From: Candidatus Magnetobacterium casense
GTDB taxonomy: Bacteria > Nitrospirota > Thermodesulfovibrionia > Thermodesulfovibrionales > Magnetobacteriaceae
Length of the DNA stretch: 45,154 bases
NCBI RefSeq assembly: GCF_000714715.1
Contig: NZ_JMFO01000025.1
Location: forward strand, 1-45,154
Direction: 5' to 3'
Part shown: piece after piece, positions 31,504 through 39,873 of the stretch
How the letters are laid out: each line of letters opens with the position of its first letter
How positions within the stretch are numbered: position 1 is the first letter of the stretch
The notes under the pieces: generated by a model
The model's input: only the letters and a program-made list of their open reading frames with translations
The model's database searches: none
What the model was told of the DNA's origin: nothing
Position numbers and translations under genes: made by a program

Positions 31504-31657
31504 AAATGTGTTTATTTATAGCAGGTTTCGATTGGATTAAATACAAAAAAATGTGGCATTACGGGGTCAAGGGGTCAGCGCCCCCCGGCTCAGTGGGGGA
31601 CTGGCCCCCTTCGGGGTGGGTCTGAGGGAGGGTCTGAGCCGCCTCCCTTCTTTCTGC
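31504..31657. repeat. GC-rich dispersed repeat with inverted tail block
   Basis: It begins with the tail block in reverse (TATAGCAGGTTTCGATTGGA, then ATACAAAAAAA, 31517-31550). It continues with GGGGTCAAGGGGTCAGCGCC from 31563, TCTGAGGGAGGGTCTGAGCC, and ends CCTCCCTTCTTTCTGCC. The tail block at this end, rather than at the far end as in the 14167 copy, means the element has been rearranged or is built of two modules. Confidence 0.7.
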
Positions 31658-31691
31658 CTTCACCTTGTAAGTGAGCAGTTGAGCACGAAAC

Positions 31692-31850
31692 TTACCGCGA
31701 CGTTATCGGGGTTGGCGGCTTTGGTGTATTGAAGTACGTCTTGAGGACGCGCTTTACGTAGTTTCTGGTTTCGTCGTAGGGGATGTCTTTGACGAACTCG
31801 TCTATGGCACTGAAGACGGATCGGAAAAAATTTTCCCACGACCACTTGAC
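31692..31850 (-). pseudogene. C-terminal remnant of a soluble lytic transglycosylase
   Basis: On the minus strand a frame ends at TAA 31692 and encodes AIDEFVKDIPYDETRNYVKR/VLKTYF. This matches the end of Slt-type lytic transglycosylases (the DEFVE-IP--ETRNYVKRVL block). The frame stays open upstream to about 31910, but the sequence there (SWENFFRSVFS) is not clearly Slt. The catalytic domain is absent. The tail NTPKPPTPITSR then stops. Confidence 0.72.
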
Positions 31851-31948
31851 AAACACATCAGGGGTAATGTTAGCATATTTGATGGGAGAGTTATATATAT
31901 TTGACGTGCGAAGTATAACGGTCGCAGGGGAATTGGCCCCCTTCTTGC

Positions 31949-31979
<31 letters not shown>

Positions 31980-32324
31980 AAAAATGAGCGGACTAATAGT
32001 TTAATAACTTATTTTACCATAACCAACCCTTCTATCTCTGTCCTTATGTCTTTCTTCTTGCTGTGTGAATATTGCCTGATTGTCGCCTATAACTATTACC
32101 CTTATTTTAGCCGTTTAACGCAATCAGTTGATAGAATAAGCAGGCTGGTTTTACCGGTCGTGCAGTGGACAAAATCAAGACGTAACGTTTGTAACATAGC
32201 AACAACGAGGGGGTGATAGAGATGATTAAGTGCAAGTAAAATCTAATGGTTGTGAGGTGAGTCTTAGGTTCAGGATTATTATTAACGTTTAAAACGTCCA
32301 AAAAATTGAACGGAGGATTTAGAA
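31980..32324. other. Upstream region of the M6 protease gene
   Basis: No gene is well supported. On the minus strand a short frame (VIVIGDNQAIFTQQEERHKD) looks coding-like but has no start or family. Immediately before the gene at 32325 lie AAACGTTT-like symmetry (AACGTTTAAAACGT near 32284) and a GGAGG ribosome site. Confidence 0.35.
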
Positions 32325-35300
32325 ATGAAAGGAAATTTAGTTACCAATATTTACAAAAAGAGCTGTTGTACCTTGCGTTGTATGGCAGAATCGATGTTAC
32401 TAACTTTGTTGACGGTTGCAGTTATGCTGTTAGGCATGGGATTTGGCACGATTGCCGAGGGTGTGCCTGCTGATCAGACAGTTTATAAGATTGTTCAGCC
32501 AGATGGCAGTAGTTTTGAGGCAAGAACATTAGGTGACGAGTGGCACCATTGGGTTGAGACCGTTGCTGGCTATTCGATCAAAAAAGCTGATGACGGATAT
32601 TGGTATTATATAGGCCCGTATAGCGGTAAGACGCCTGTTTTAACAAATAACAGGGCTGACAAGCTACCGCCTCCTACCTTAGAGAGACACGTAAATTTGC
32701 CCAAAGAAGAGTTAAAGAAAAAGCGTGCCTTGAGGGATCATATCAACCCAAAATTTGCTCCCAAAGGCAAGTTTAGTACTAAGATTTTATTTATCCTTGT
32801 TGATTTTGAGGATCCACCTCATGCCTATAATCCGAAAGACTTTGCAAATTTTATTAAAAAGCAGGCTACAGACTCAGATCAAAGGAGTATTTATGATTTC
32901 TACAAGAAGGCATCTTATGGTAAGGTAACTTTAGAGCTGGCTGAAGAAACTTCTGGAACAGTCAACGATGGTGTAGTTGGCTGGCTACGTATGCCCGGTA
33001 AACACCCTAACGTGGGTCACGTAGATAAAGAAGATCATGAGGTTATTATCAATTTAGTTAATGAGGCTATATCGGCTGCAGCTAGTTCTGTAGATTTTGC
33101 TGCCTACGATACTAATGGTGATGGATATGTTGACACCGATGAACTTGCTGTCGTAATCGTAGTGGCTGGATATGAGGCCAGCTACCCTGATGCTGAAGAA
33201 CCTAATATATGGGCTCATTATTCGGGCTTATCAAAAAAATCTGCTCCTGTGGTGAATGGTGGTATTGTAACAGTGGGGGCATATCATGGTGGCGCAGGAG
33301 GTTATGCCATGTTTGGTGAAGTCTACAAAACAGCAAGGAGTTTTTCTAACCCTTTTCCTAACGACAAACACATGACTACGATGGGGGTTATGATACACGA
33401 GTTGGGACATCTTATCTTTAAATGGCCTGACTTGTATGATAGAACAGACGATGCTAACGGCGTACGTTCTGCAGGCTTAGGTGCATATGACCTTATGTCC
33501 GCGGGAAACTGGGGGAAGTCAAGTACAGATACCTGGCGTGGAGAAACACCAGTTTTACCCTCTGCCTACCTCAAGCTATGGAGCGATTGGGTCGATGGTG
33601 CGATACCGATAAAAACTGATCCTGTATCTATTACGGCAGCAGGGACTGATAGCGCGGCCCGTAACAATACCGTCTTTAGGGTAACACCTGGTAGGGATGG
33701 TATTAGTAGTTCAACTAAAGAGTACTTTCTTGTGGAAAATAGACAAAGTAAAGGATATGACAAGGGGCTTGAGAGATGGTTAGGGGCAAACTTTGGTGGA
33801 CTTGCTATATATCATATAGATGAAGCTAAAGTAAATAATGATTACCCGAATGGTGATGATAATAATCGTTTGGTCAGTATTGAGACAGCCGATAACTACC
33901 AGATGACACCGACATTTAATGATGGTCAAAATACCAACCTTTGGTATGAAGGTAATAATGCCGAGGGTTATATAAACATGTTTGTTGGTAGTACAACACC
34001 CAACAGCAATCTCTACTCCGGAGAACTATCAGGTGTATCAATCGTGAGAATATCTAAACCTGGAGATACAATGACGGCTCAATTATCACATACATCAACC
34101 AACTACACACTAACTGTAAAGACAAGTGGTGGAGTTGAAGAAGTATATCGAAATGGAAGCGAAATCGGAAAAGAAATAGGTATTAGCTGTGGCTCAAGAT
34201 GTTCATACCAGTATGTTAAAGGCACGTCAGTAACACTTAAGGCATCTGCTGACTCTTGGAACGGCTGTGATACAGTATCAGAAGACAAAAGCAAATGCAC
34301 GGTATCGATGACGTCAGACAGGACAGTAACGCCTTATTTTAACTCAACCTCTATTTCTGGCCCAGGTAGTTATCCTTCTTTCACTAGCGATTTAGATGGC
34401 GATGGCATTAGCGACATCCAGGGGTATCATACTAGCCCATTAGGCGTCTGGTTACTGAACAGCGATGGTGGTGTTGTTGCTAAAAAAAACGTAGGATACG
34501 CAATAGGGTGGTCAGTTTTAGGGACAGGTCATTTTAACGCGGCTGGTAGAAGCAATATCCTATTAAGACACTGGGCTGGTGCTATAACAGTTTGGACAGT
34601 TGGCAAGGGTGGTACTTCACTCTACCATGGAGATCGTGTAGAAGAAATCGATCCTTCGTGGGTCTTCAAGGGAATTGGGAACTTTTACGGTAACAAAAAG
34701 GATTGCGTAATATGGCAATGTCAGAATGAAAAGGGCTGCACAAACGGAAAAAAAGATGGACAGATAGTTATATGGCGTATGACAACCGATTCAACCTCAA
34801 ACAAAGTATCAATATCCTCAAATAAGGTACTTATTGACAACCTTGGTTCAAACTGGCATCTCAAAGCTATCGCTGATTTTAACGGTGACGGATTTGACGA
34901 TATGCTATGGTACGAAACCGGTAATAAACAGTTTGTAATTTTCTTTATGAAAAATGGTGAACTTATTGATATACCATCTGTAACATTTGCCAATGGAAAA
35001 CCAGTTGATCTGAAATCACACTGGTTGCTTCTGGAAGCAGCTCGGTTTGACGGTGATTCAAAGGCCGACATTCTATGGCGGAATACAGATACCGGTGAAG
35101 TAGCAATGTGGCTGATGAACGATTCAACGATAGTGAGCTTTGGTCCTGTGAAGGGTCCAAATGGAAAAAACATGGTTCTTGGTAGTGACAGCCAGAAATG
35201 GCTTTATGGGGGGTATGGTTCACTCGGTCCAGATTCTATTGCAAACGTACTATGGAACAATAGTTATATATGGAAGATGAATGGAGCAACTGTATCAGAG

Positions 35301-35327
35301 ATAATACCAATTAGTGAATTTGAGTAG
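32325..35327 (+). CDS. Secreted M6-family metalloprotease with propeller domain
   Basis: A 1000-aa protein with GGAGG 8 nt before the ATG. The signal region is basic, then LLTLLTVAVMLLGMGFG. The zinc site is His358-Glu-Leu-Gly-His362 in MIHELGHLIFKWPDLYD, followed by GLGAYDLMSAGNWG, the Met-turn seen in immune inhibitor A-type (M6) peptidases. A DTNGDGYVDTDE loop (near 265) should bind calcium. After the protease comes one Cys-paired beta-repeat (SCGSRCSYQYV, WNGCD, CTVSM) and six divergent FG-GAP-like units ending with IWKMNGATV. It is probably exported and proteolytic. Base use looks more A/T-rich than the neighbouring propeller genes, which may reflect separate origin. Confidence 0.9.
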   Translation: MKGNLVTNIYKKSCCTLRCMAESMLLTLLTVAVMLLGMGFGTIAEGVPADQTVYKIVQPDGSSFEARTLGDEWHHWVETVAGYSIKKADDGYWYYIGPYSGKTPVLTNNRADKLPPPTLERHVNLPKEELKKKRALRDHINPKFAPKGKFSTKILFILVDFEDPPHAYNPKDFANFIKKQATDSDQRSIYDFYKKASYGKVTLELAEETSGTVNDGVVGWLRMPGKHPNVGHVDKEDHEVIINLVNEAISAAASSVDFAAYDTNGDGYVDTDELAVVIVVAGYEASYPDAEEPNIWAHYSGLSKKSAPVVNGGIVTVGAYHGGAGGYAMFGEVYKTARSFSNPFPNDKHMTTMGVMIHELGHLIFKWPDLYDRTDDANGVRSAGLGAYDLMSAGNWGKSSTDTWRGETPVLPSAYLKLWSDWVDGAIPIKTDPVSITAAGTDSAARNNTVFRVTPGRDGISSSTKEYFLVENRQSKGYDKGLERWLGANFGGLAIYHIDEAKVNNDYPNGDDNNRLVSIETADNYQMTPTFNDGQNTNLWYEGNNAEGYINMFVGSTTPNSNLYSGELSGVSIVRISKPGDTMTAQLSHTSTNYTLTVKTSGGVEEVYRNGSEIGKEIGISCGSRCSYQYVKGTSVTLKASADSWNGCDTVSEDKSKCTVSMTSDRTVTPYFNSTSISGPGSYPSFTSDLDGDGISDIQGYHTSPLGVWLLNSDGGVVAKKNVGYAIGWSVLGTGHFNAAGRSNILLRHWAGAITVWTVGKGGTSLYHGDRVEEIDPSWVFKGIGNFYGNKKDCVIWQCQNEKGCTNGKKDGQIVIWRMTTDSTSNKVSISSNKVLIDNLGSNWHLKAIADFNGDGFDDMLWYETGNKQFVIFFMKNGELIDIPSVTFANGKPVDLKSHWLLLEAARFDGDSKADILWRNTDTGEVAMWLMNDSTIVSFGPVKGPNGKNMVLGSDSQKWLYGGYGSLGPDSIANVLWNNSYIWKMNGATVSEIIPISEFE

Positions 35328-35339
35328 AGGCACCAATTA

Positions 35340-35448
35340 ATGGGGTTAAGAGGGCGGGGCACGATTTGCTCACAGCCGGGGGGCGGGCCGCCCCTGGCTC
35401 AATTGTCGCACCCGCCCCGGCCACAAGACGCCCCCTTCTTTTTTGCAA
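35340..35448 (+). repeat. GC-rich dispersed repeat after the protease gene
   Basis: TGGGGTTAAGAGGGCGGGGC, GGGGGGCGGGCCGCCCCTGG, CGCACCCGCCCCGGCCAC and CCCCCTTCTTTTTTGC. It is a diverged family member that begins about 13 nt after the stop at 35327. The middle GGGCGGGCCGCCC hairpin plus the T-rich end could act as terminator. Confidence 0.65.
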
Positions 35449-35521
35449 GCGACCTCATGATTTTCCTCTGCACACATTCTGTTACTTTTGGCCTTCAAAC
35501 TCTATTACCACGCTATTGTTA

Positions 35522-35773
35522 TTACTTTATTATTTTAAGCCTTTTTAAATCCTCTTCTGTCCATTCGGCTTGTATTTCTATCATAGACCTCAGTATTTTG
35601 GGTGTAAAGGTCTCACCGGACTTATGATAAGATACCGTCACCCTGCGACCATTGCTGTGTAGGTATTGTTGATGGCTACCTGTTTGATGACGCAGATAAA
35701 AGCCGTCCTTCAGTATGGCATTGACCAAATCTCCGGCTTTTAGGCTCCGCAGTTGCTTGTAGTCAATGGGCAT
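35522..35773 (-). CDS. hicA: HicA family toxin
   Basis: An 83-aa HicA: KQLRSLKAGDLVNAILKDGF, then YLRHQTGSHQQYLHSNGRRV with the catalytic His of GSH, VTVSYHKSGETFTPKILRSM. A charged C-terminal helix (WTEEDLKRLKIIK) extends the usual domain. The motifs look intact. It follows its hicB by 3 nt, antitoxin first, which is the reverse of the order at 31.0 kb. The two HicA proteins are not close relatives. Confidence 0.9.
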   Translation of the reverse strand: MPIDYKQLRSLKAGDLVNAILKDGFYLRHQTGSHQQYLHSNGRRVTVSYHKSGETFTPKILRSMIEIQAEWTEEDLKRLKIIK

Positions 35774-35776
35774 GGA

Positions 35777-36055
35777 TTAGACGACAACGGCAACACGTAT
35801 ATCGGGTAATATCTCTACTGCTGCATCTTCGTTTTCCGGAATGGGTTCGTTGTCTTGCGTCAATGTCCCAATCACCATTTCTACTACTTCCTTGATATTG
35901 CTGATAGCCTCTTGCCGGGTGTAGCCCCACGTGGCCGCTCCCTGCTTGTGCAAAGCCGGACAATAGGCAAACCATCGGTCTTCGTCCGGTTCAACTACTA
36001 CGGTGAAGGTACAGACCCTGTGTTTGGTTAAATTAACCTCGCTATTTGTCATCAC
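35777..36055 (-). CDS. hicB: HicB family antitoxin
   Basis: A 92-aa HicB core: TFTVVVEPDEDRWFAYCPAL, then HKQGAATWGYTRQEAISNIKEVVEMVIG. The end is acidic (PIPENEDAAVEI) and no DNA-binding helix is visible. The first Met may be either of the MM pair at 36055. It heads the hicBA pair with hicA. Confidence 0.88.
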   Translation of the reverse strand: MMTNSEVNLTKHRVCTFTVVVEPDEDRWFAYCPALHKQGAATWGYTRQEAISNIKEVVEMVIGTLTQDNEPIPENEDAAVEILPDIRVAVVV

Positions 36056-36201
36056 TTTTATTATAACTGACTTTAAATTTTTTCTTCCTGTAAATATTTT
36101 TGTTCAGACTGCCTGTGATACAAAAAAAAGCATTTGTATGCTATAATAATATTATGGAGACGCTATAAATACCAGCAATCAATAATGAAGGAGGTAACAG
36201 G

Positions 36202-36438
36202 ATGACTAAAACCATTAACGCCAGAGTAGCCAATGGTTTGCTTGAACCTTTGGATGATATAGACTTGCCGGATGGATTTGAAGTAACAGTTACCATATCG
36301 GAAGGGTCTATTACTCCACCTAAAAAGAATTTCATCGATGTACTAAATACAACTGCCGGGGCATGGGCAGATACAATTGATTGCGACCAGTTACTAAACG
36401 ATATATACGAAAACAGACAACGTTGTAGTCGCCCGTAA
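36202..36438 (+). CDS. DUF104-type antitoxin
   Basis: A 78-aa protein opening TKTINARVANGLLEPLDDIDLPDGFEVTVTIS, the DUF104/AbrB-like pattern of antitoxins for PIN-domain RNases. A C-terminal helix (WADTIDCDQLLNDIYENRQ) is the likely toxin contact. GGAGG lies upstream. Only the first 14 codons of a toxin follow. Confidence 0.85.
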   Translation: MTKTINARVANGLLEPLDDIDLPDGFEVTVTISEGSITPPKKNFIDVLNTTAGAWADTIDCDQLLNDIYENRQRCSRP

Positions 36439-36446
36439 ATAAAAAC

Positions 36447-36491
36447 TTGAAGTACCTGATCGATACAGACTGGATAAATAATGGAGCATAA
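36447..36491 (+). pseudogene. vapC: PIN-domain toxin cut after 14 codons
   Basis: Starting from TTG 36447, 8 nt after the antitoxin stop, the frame reads KYLIDTDWINNGA and stops at TAA 36489-36491. KYLIDTDWI is the PIN-domain opening with the first metal-binding Asp. The rest of the gene is absent, and the GC-rich repeat begins about 28 nt later. The toxin was deleted, perhaps together with insertion of the repeat. Confidence 0.8.
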
Positions 36492-36518
36492 ATGCTTAGA
36501 ACATTAGGGTTAAGAATA

Positions 36519-36597
36519 ATGGGGTCAAGGGGACTGGTCCCCTTGCAGGGGAGGTCTGAGGAGGGGGCGGAGCCGCCCTCCTTCTTTCTTTTTTGGG
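36519..36597 (+). repeat. GC-rich dispersed repeat, well conserved copy
   Basis: ATGGGGTCAAGGGGACTGGT, CCCCTTGCAGGGGAGGTCTG, AGGAGGGGGCGGAGCCGCCC, TCCTTCTTTCTTTTTT. It is convergent with the 3' end of the minus-strand gene at 36603, 5 nt away. Together with the inverted copy at 38442 it brackets that gene. Confidence 0.85.
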
Positions 36598-36602
36598 GTA
36601 TG

Positions 36603-38555
36603 TTACTTAATCACCCACGGGGCGCCTGCCGTCCCTGGTATGGCCGGACCGACAACAGAGGCGTTGTTTATCATCCAGATGGTCACGGTACCGGTGTTTG
36701 TGTTCTGCCAGAGGACGTCTGATGTGGCGTCGCCGTTGTAGTCACCAACACCCTTGAACTGCCAGGGTGTACCGGCAATGCCCATTGCGGTGGCACTTTT
36801 TATGACGCCCTTGTCCAGGAGCCAGACTGCCACCTGACTGGTCTGGGAGTTCTGCCAGAGGATATCAGCCACGCCATCGCCGTTGAAGTCGCCCACGCCC
36901 AGGGGGTGCCACGCCTGGGCAGTCATCCCCACAGCTTGCACGGTGGAGAGCCTCTTGCCATCCAGGAGCCATAACACCACCTCACCGGTAGCACTGTTGT
37001 ACCAGAAGACCTCATCCTTGCCGCTGCCATCGGAATCACCAACACCAAACATCTGCCACTGCGGGTCTGCCCCCCCGGGGGAACTGCCCGAAACCAGTGT
37101 CGAACCGTTGTTGATCAGCCAAACGCCTGCCTGACCGGTATCGGTGTGCTGCCAGAGGATGTCGTTGTTGCCATCGCCGTTGAAGTCGCCCGTGTATCGA
37201 ATTTGCCATGCGGGGTCAGTAACGTGGCCGAGGGAGAGGGCTGCGGTTATGGTTCTGTTTGCGTTGAGCATCCAGAGGGCTACCTCTGCTGTTTCGGTGT
37301 TTTGCCAGAGGATGTCGCTGTTGCCGTCGCCGTTGAAATCGCCTGTAGCCTGTATCTGCCACCTAGTGCTAACTGCTGCCAGGAGGGCCGTATCGGAGAT
37401 CATCCCATTTTTGAGCATCCAGAGCGCAACCTCTCCGGTGGTGGCGTTGTGCCAGAGGATGTCGCTGGTGCTGTCGGAGTTGAAGTCGTTTTTGGTGGTT
37501 GCTCCCTTTGCCTGGCCGGAGTTTACGTTTAACATCAGGGCGGATTCATCTACGGCCTCAAAGTCGGAGCCATGTACCCTGCTGAATTCGCTGACGAGCG
37601 TATCGTTGTTCCAGCGCGGATCAGGCACACCGGAGATGTACCAGGAGGAGCCGTTATCGGCAATGATCATGCCGTACTTTTTCAGTGCTTCGAGGATAAC
37701 CCTTGTGTCGTGTGAAGAGCCTGATGTATCAAACGACGCCTTCAGACGGAATCGTTGTCCCATTGGGGGATAGTTGGTGCCGGTCAGGGAAGACGCCTTG
37801 TGTCTGGCCGGCCACAGGTAGGTGTTGCGAGTCTGCGGGACGGTAAACCGGATGGCGTGATTGATTTCGCCGGCGGCAACTTCGTCGTAGCGCACCAGCC
37901 CAGGCAAGATCGGCAGTCCCGCAGCATCGGCTGACGTCCATGTCTGAGGTCTGAGGGCATTGGAGCGCAGGTCAAAGATAGCCCCCGATCCGGCAGTCCA
38001 ACTGCCATCCGTCTGTGGGTAGACCGCGTAGAGTTCGTACAGCATACAGTTGTCCTTGTCAACGACGAGGATGTGACGGTCACCGGTTGATTGATCACCG
38101 CCTTCGATCAGCGCACCAGGTGGGATAGGGTAGGGGCCGGGGTCACTCTCATCGGCATAGTCGAAACTCACGCTGACCTTTGTCTGAGTGCCGGAGACAA
38201 CGTTGTAAGGAATCCCGATTGGACGTCCCTCCCACGTGCCACTGCCGAAGTCCGGATGCACCCCCCTGCTTGCGCCGATCGTTGTGACGTAGTCTGCCGA
38301 ATTGGCGTCAAGGGGCAGCTTGTCCACGGGCGTGTTCCAGATGTTGTTGACAGGAAACATCCCGCATCCCTCCAGCGTCGGCATCGCAAATACCGGCCTG
38401 ATCAGTAAAAGCAATAAGACAAAGGATAAGCATAAGACAGGGAAAAGAAGGGGGAGGGCTCTGCCCATCCCCCTCAGACCCCCTCCTGCAAGGGGACCAG
38501 TCCCCTTGACCCCATTATGCTCAACCCTATTGGTGTAGAAACTATGCTTTTTCAT
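36603..38555 (-). CDS. Secreted protein: unnamed N-terminal domain plus six-unit propeller
   Basis: A 650-aa protein with AAGGAG 7 nt before the ATG at 38555. The export signal is unusual: residues 14-38 are encoded by a copy of the GC-rich repeat, followed by a hydrophobic core (LPLLFPVLCLSFVLLLLLI) and a cleavage-like RPVFA. Residues 60-330 form a domain I do not recognise, with GCGMFPVNNIWNTPVDKLPL, VHPDFGSGTWEGRPIGIPYN, GDRHILVVDKDNCMLYELY and LTGTNYPPMGQRFRLKASF. Such sequences occur in secreted proteins of many bacteria, but I know no function. The last part has six FG-GAP-like units (GDFNGDGNSDILWQN-T-EVALWMLN). Function unknown. Confidence 0.85.
   Translation of the reverse strand: MKKHSFYTNRVEHNGVKGTGPLAGGGLRGMGRALPLLFPVLCLSFVLLLLLIRPVFAMPTLEGCGMFPVNNIWNTPVDKLPLDANSADYVTTIGASRGVHPDFGSGTWEGRPIGIPYNVVSGTQTKVSVSFDYADESDPGPYPIPPGALIEGGDQSTGDRHILVVDKDNCMLYELYAVYPQTDGSWTAGSGAIFDLRSNALRPQTWTSADAAGLPILPGLVRYDEVAAGEINHAIRFTVPQTRNTYLWPARHKASSLTGTNYPPMGQRFRLKASFDTSGSSHDTRVILEALKKYGMIIADNGSSWYISGVPDPRWNNDTLVSEFSRVHGSDFEAVDESALMLNVNSGQAKGATTKNDFNSDSTSDILWHNATTGEVALWMLKNGMISDTALLAAVSTRWQIQATGDFNGDGNSDILWQNTETAEVALWMLNANRTITAALSLGHVTDPAWQIRYTGDFNGDGNNDILWQHTDTGQAGVWLINNGSTLVSGSSPGGADPQWQMFGVGDSDGSGKDEVFWYNSATGEVVLWLLDGKRLSTVQAVGMTAQAWHPLGVGDFNGDGVADILWQNSQTSQVAVWLLDKGVIKSATAMGIAGTPWQFKGVGDYNGDATSDVLWQNTNTGTVTIWMINNASVVGPAIPGTAGAPWVIK
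38442..38516 (-). repeat. GC-rich dispersed repeat inside a signal peptide region
   Basis: On the minus strand: AATGGGGTCAAGGGGACTGG, TCCCCTTGCAGGAGGGGGTC, TGAGGGGGATGGGCAGAGCC, then CTCCCCCTTC. It is within the coding region of the gene at 36603 (residues about 14-38) and its length keeps that frame open. Confidence 0.85.
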
Positions 38556-38695
38556 TTTACTGCTCCTTAATACATCGTAGTTTATAATGAATTCAGACCA
38601 AGTCTATCTTTAGAGCTAACCCATAACTTCCTTTTAGTTATTATGCTTAAAAACAAAGTCTTCCCTAAACTCCTTTACGGCTCTTTAATATAAGT

Positions 38696-39122
38696 TTAAC
38701 TTGCTTTGTATCTTTCGTAAAAATCTGTAAACCCTGCCCGTCTAAAATCCTCATCAAACGAAAAATACTCTAAGACATTTCTCTCCTTCATCACAACAAA
38801 ACTGGTACAATCGGTAAAGGAATAAATTTTATCGCTATACTTCTTAAAATACTCCCAAGATAACTTTTTTATGACATCATCCAACCAAACCAGCTTAATA
38901 TATAGAGTGGGTTAAAAGAAACTCACCAACTCGAACAGCGGTTTTATGGTCAACTTTAGCACGAATAGCAGTAATAGTCTCATCAAAGATATAATCCGAC
39001 ATTAAAAGTTTTATTTTCTGTTCTTTAATTAGATGAAATCTGGTAATTGCTTCCTGGTAATGTTTGTCAGAATCATCAAATAAAGCTATCCATGCACTAG
39101 TATCAACAAAAACTGTAGACAT
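38696..39122 (-). pseudogene. vapC: PIN-domain toxin with a frameshift at an AT repeat
   Basis: The first frame (39122 to stop at 38895) reads STVFVDTSAWIALFDDSDKH, then SDYIFDETITAIRAKVDHKT and ends HSIY. The next frame begins KLVWLDDVIKKLSW and reads YSFTDCTSFVVMKERNVLEY, the second acidic half of a PIN domain, ending RYKAS at 38696. Joined by one base fewer (or two more), the halves make a full 142-aa VapC with all four acidic positions. The break lies in TATATATTA, a dinucleotide tract prone to slippage. The toxin is inactive as read unless frameshifting occurs. Confidence 0.88.
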
Positions 39123-39129
39123 GGCGATG

Positions 39130-39360
39130 TTATTTCTTTAAACCATAAAGGTATTTATCATGGTTTTCTGATAAATCACACAAGCCGCTATTCATAATTC
39201 CTGCCAATTTTAGAAGTTCGTTGTACTGGTCTTCTTCCGGTTGACTGCTCTCTGTTTCATCTAACGGGATAACCTTAAACTTTTTACCCTCTGGTAAGTC
39301 CACTGGCTCCAGCGGTTCCAGGACGCCGTGAAAAACCCTCACTTCAAATGTTGTTATCAT
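39130..39360 (-). CDS. DUF104-type antitoxin
   Basis: A 76-aa protein: TTFEVRVFHGVLEPLEPVDL, then PEGKKFKVIPLDETE, an AbrB-like opening, and a C-terminal helix (YNELLKLAGIMNSGLCDL). GGAGG lies 7 nt before the ATG at 39360. The frameshifted vapC begins 7 nt after its stop. It would neutralise the PIN RNase and may repress the operon. Confidence 0.85.
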   Translation of the reverse strand: MITTFEVRVFHGVLEPLEPVDLPEGKKFKVIPLDETESSQPEEDQYNELLKLAGIMNSGLCDLSENHDKYLYGLKK

Positions 39361-39427
39361 CTCGTTCCCTCCTTTTCGCTCAATTTATGAGTGTTTAATG
39401 CTTTTCATACAATGAGAGTTAAGGTTT

Positions 39428-39517
39428 CTACTTGTAGTTTAGCATGTCAGCTATCTCAAAGTCATTTAAGCATTCTAAATCACCACCTAAAAATAGCATT
39501 ACATCTGACCTTATCAT
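39428..39517 (-). CDS. Possible 29-aa small ORF or gene remnant
   Basis: MIRSDVMLFLGGDLECLNDF plus EIADMLNYK, stop at 39428. The frame is open upstream and the sequence reads like a protein C-terminus, so it may be a remnant. No ribosome site was found. It lies downstream of the STAS gene, on the same strand. Confidence 0.3.
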   Translation of the reverse strand: MIRSDVMLFLGGDLECLNDFEIADMLNYK

Positions 39518-39539
39518 ACCGTTATCAACGTAAACACAC

Positions 39540-39565
39540 AAGTTATTAACAATTGTTAGTAACTT
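39540..39565. promoter_or_regulatory. 26-bp near-perfect palindrome after the STAS gene
   Basis: AAGTTA-T-TAACAATTGTTA-G-TAACTT is symmetric apart from one mismatched pair. It lies just past the end of the STAS gene and has no U-tract, so it is more like a protein-binding site than a terminator. Its target gene is unclear. Confidence 0.4.
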
Positions 39566-39576
39566 GTTAATAGTGT

Positions 39577-39870
39577 TTACATCTTTTTGACCTTGAAGAC
39601 GTCTACCAGGTTTAATACGTCAAGGAGGTTAAAGAGCTTTTCGTCTTTGACAAGTATTGAAATATCGAGTTTGTTTTCAAAAACGAGCTTAAGCAGGTAT
39701 CCTATAACCGATGACGTCATCGTGATCGACTCCGGGATGCTTATCGTAATCTTCTTCCGGCCATCTGCAATAACAGAGTTTAGTGCTTGTTTTATTTTTT
39801 GATAATCCTCGATAGTCTTTATGTGGCCGTTTATATTGACCTCCGAGTTACTTACAACTGTTATCTCCAT
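39577..39870 (-). CDS. STAS-domain anti-sigma factor antagonist
   Basis: A 97-aa stand-alone STAS domain: a strand start (MEITVVSNSEVNINGHI), IADGRKKITISIPESITMTSSVIGYLL with candidate phospho-acceptor Ser53 or Ser54, and DEKLFNLLDVLNLVDVFKVKK, the usual end of SpoIIAA/RsbV-type proteins. Such proteins bind an anti-sigma kinase when unphosphorylated. It lies 3 nt after the phosphatase/kinase gene, so the two are translated together and are probably direct partners. The sigma factor or effector is not visible. Confidence 0.82.
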   Translation of the reverse strand: MEITVVSNSEVNINGHIKTIEDYQKIKQALNSVIADGRKKITISIPESITMTSSVIGYLLKLVFENKLDISILVKDEKLFNLLDVLNLVDVFKVKKM

Positions 39871-39873
39871 TGT

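Noticed and set aside
32107..32301. 64-aa minus-strand frame upstream of the protease gene
   Set aside because: No ribosome site, no motif, and it overlaps another equally weak coding-like frame.
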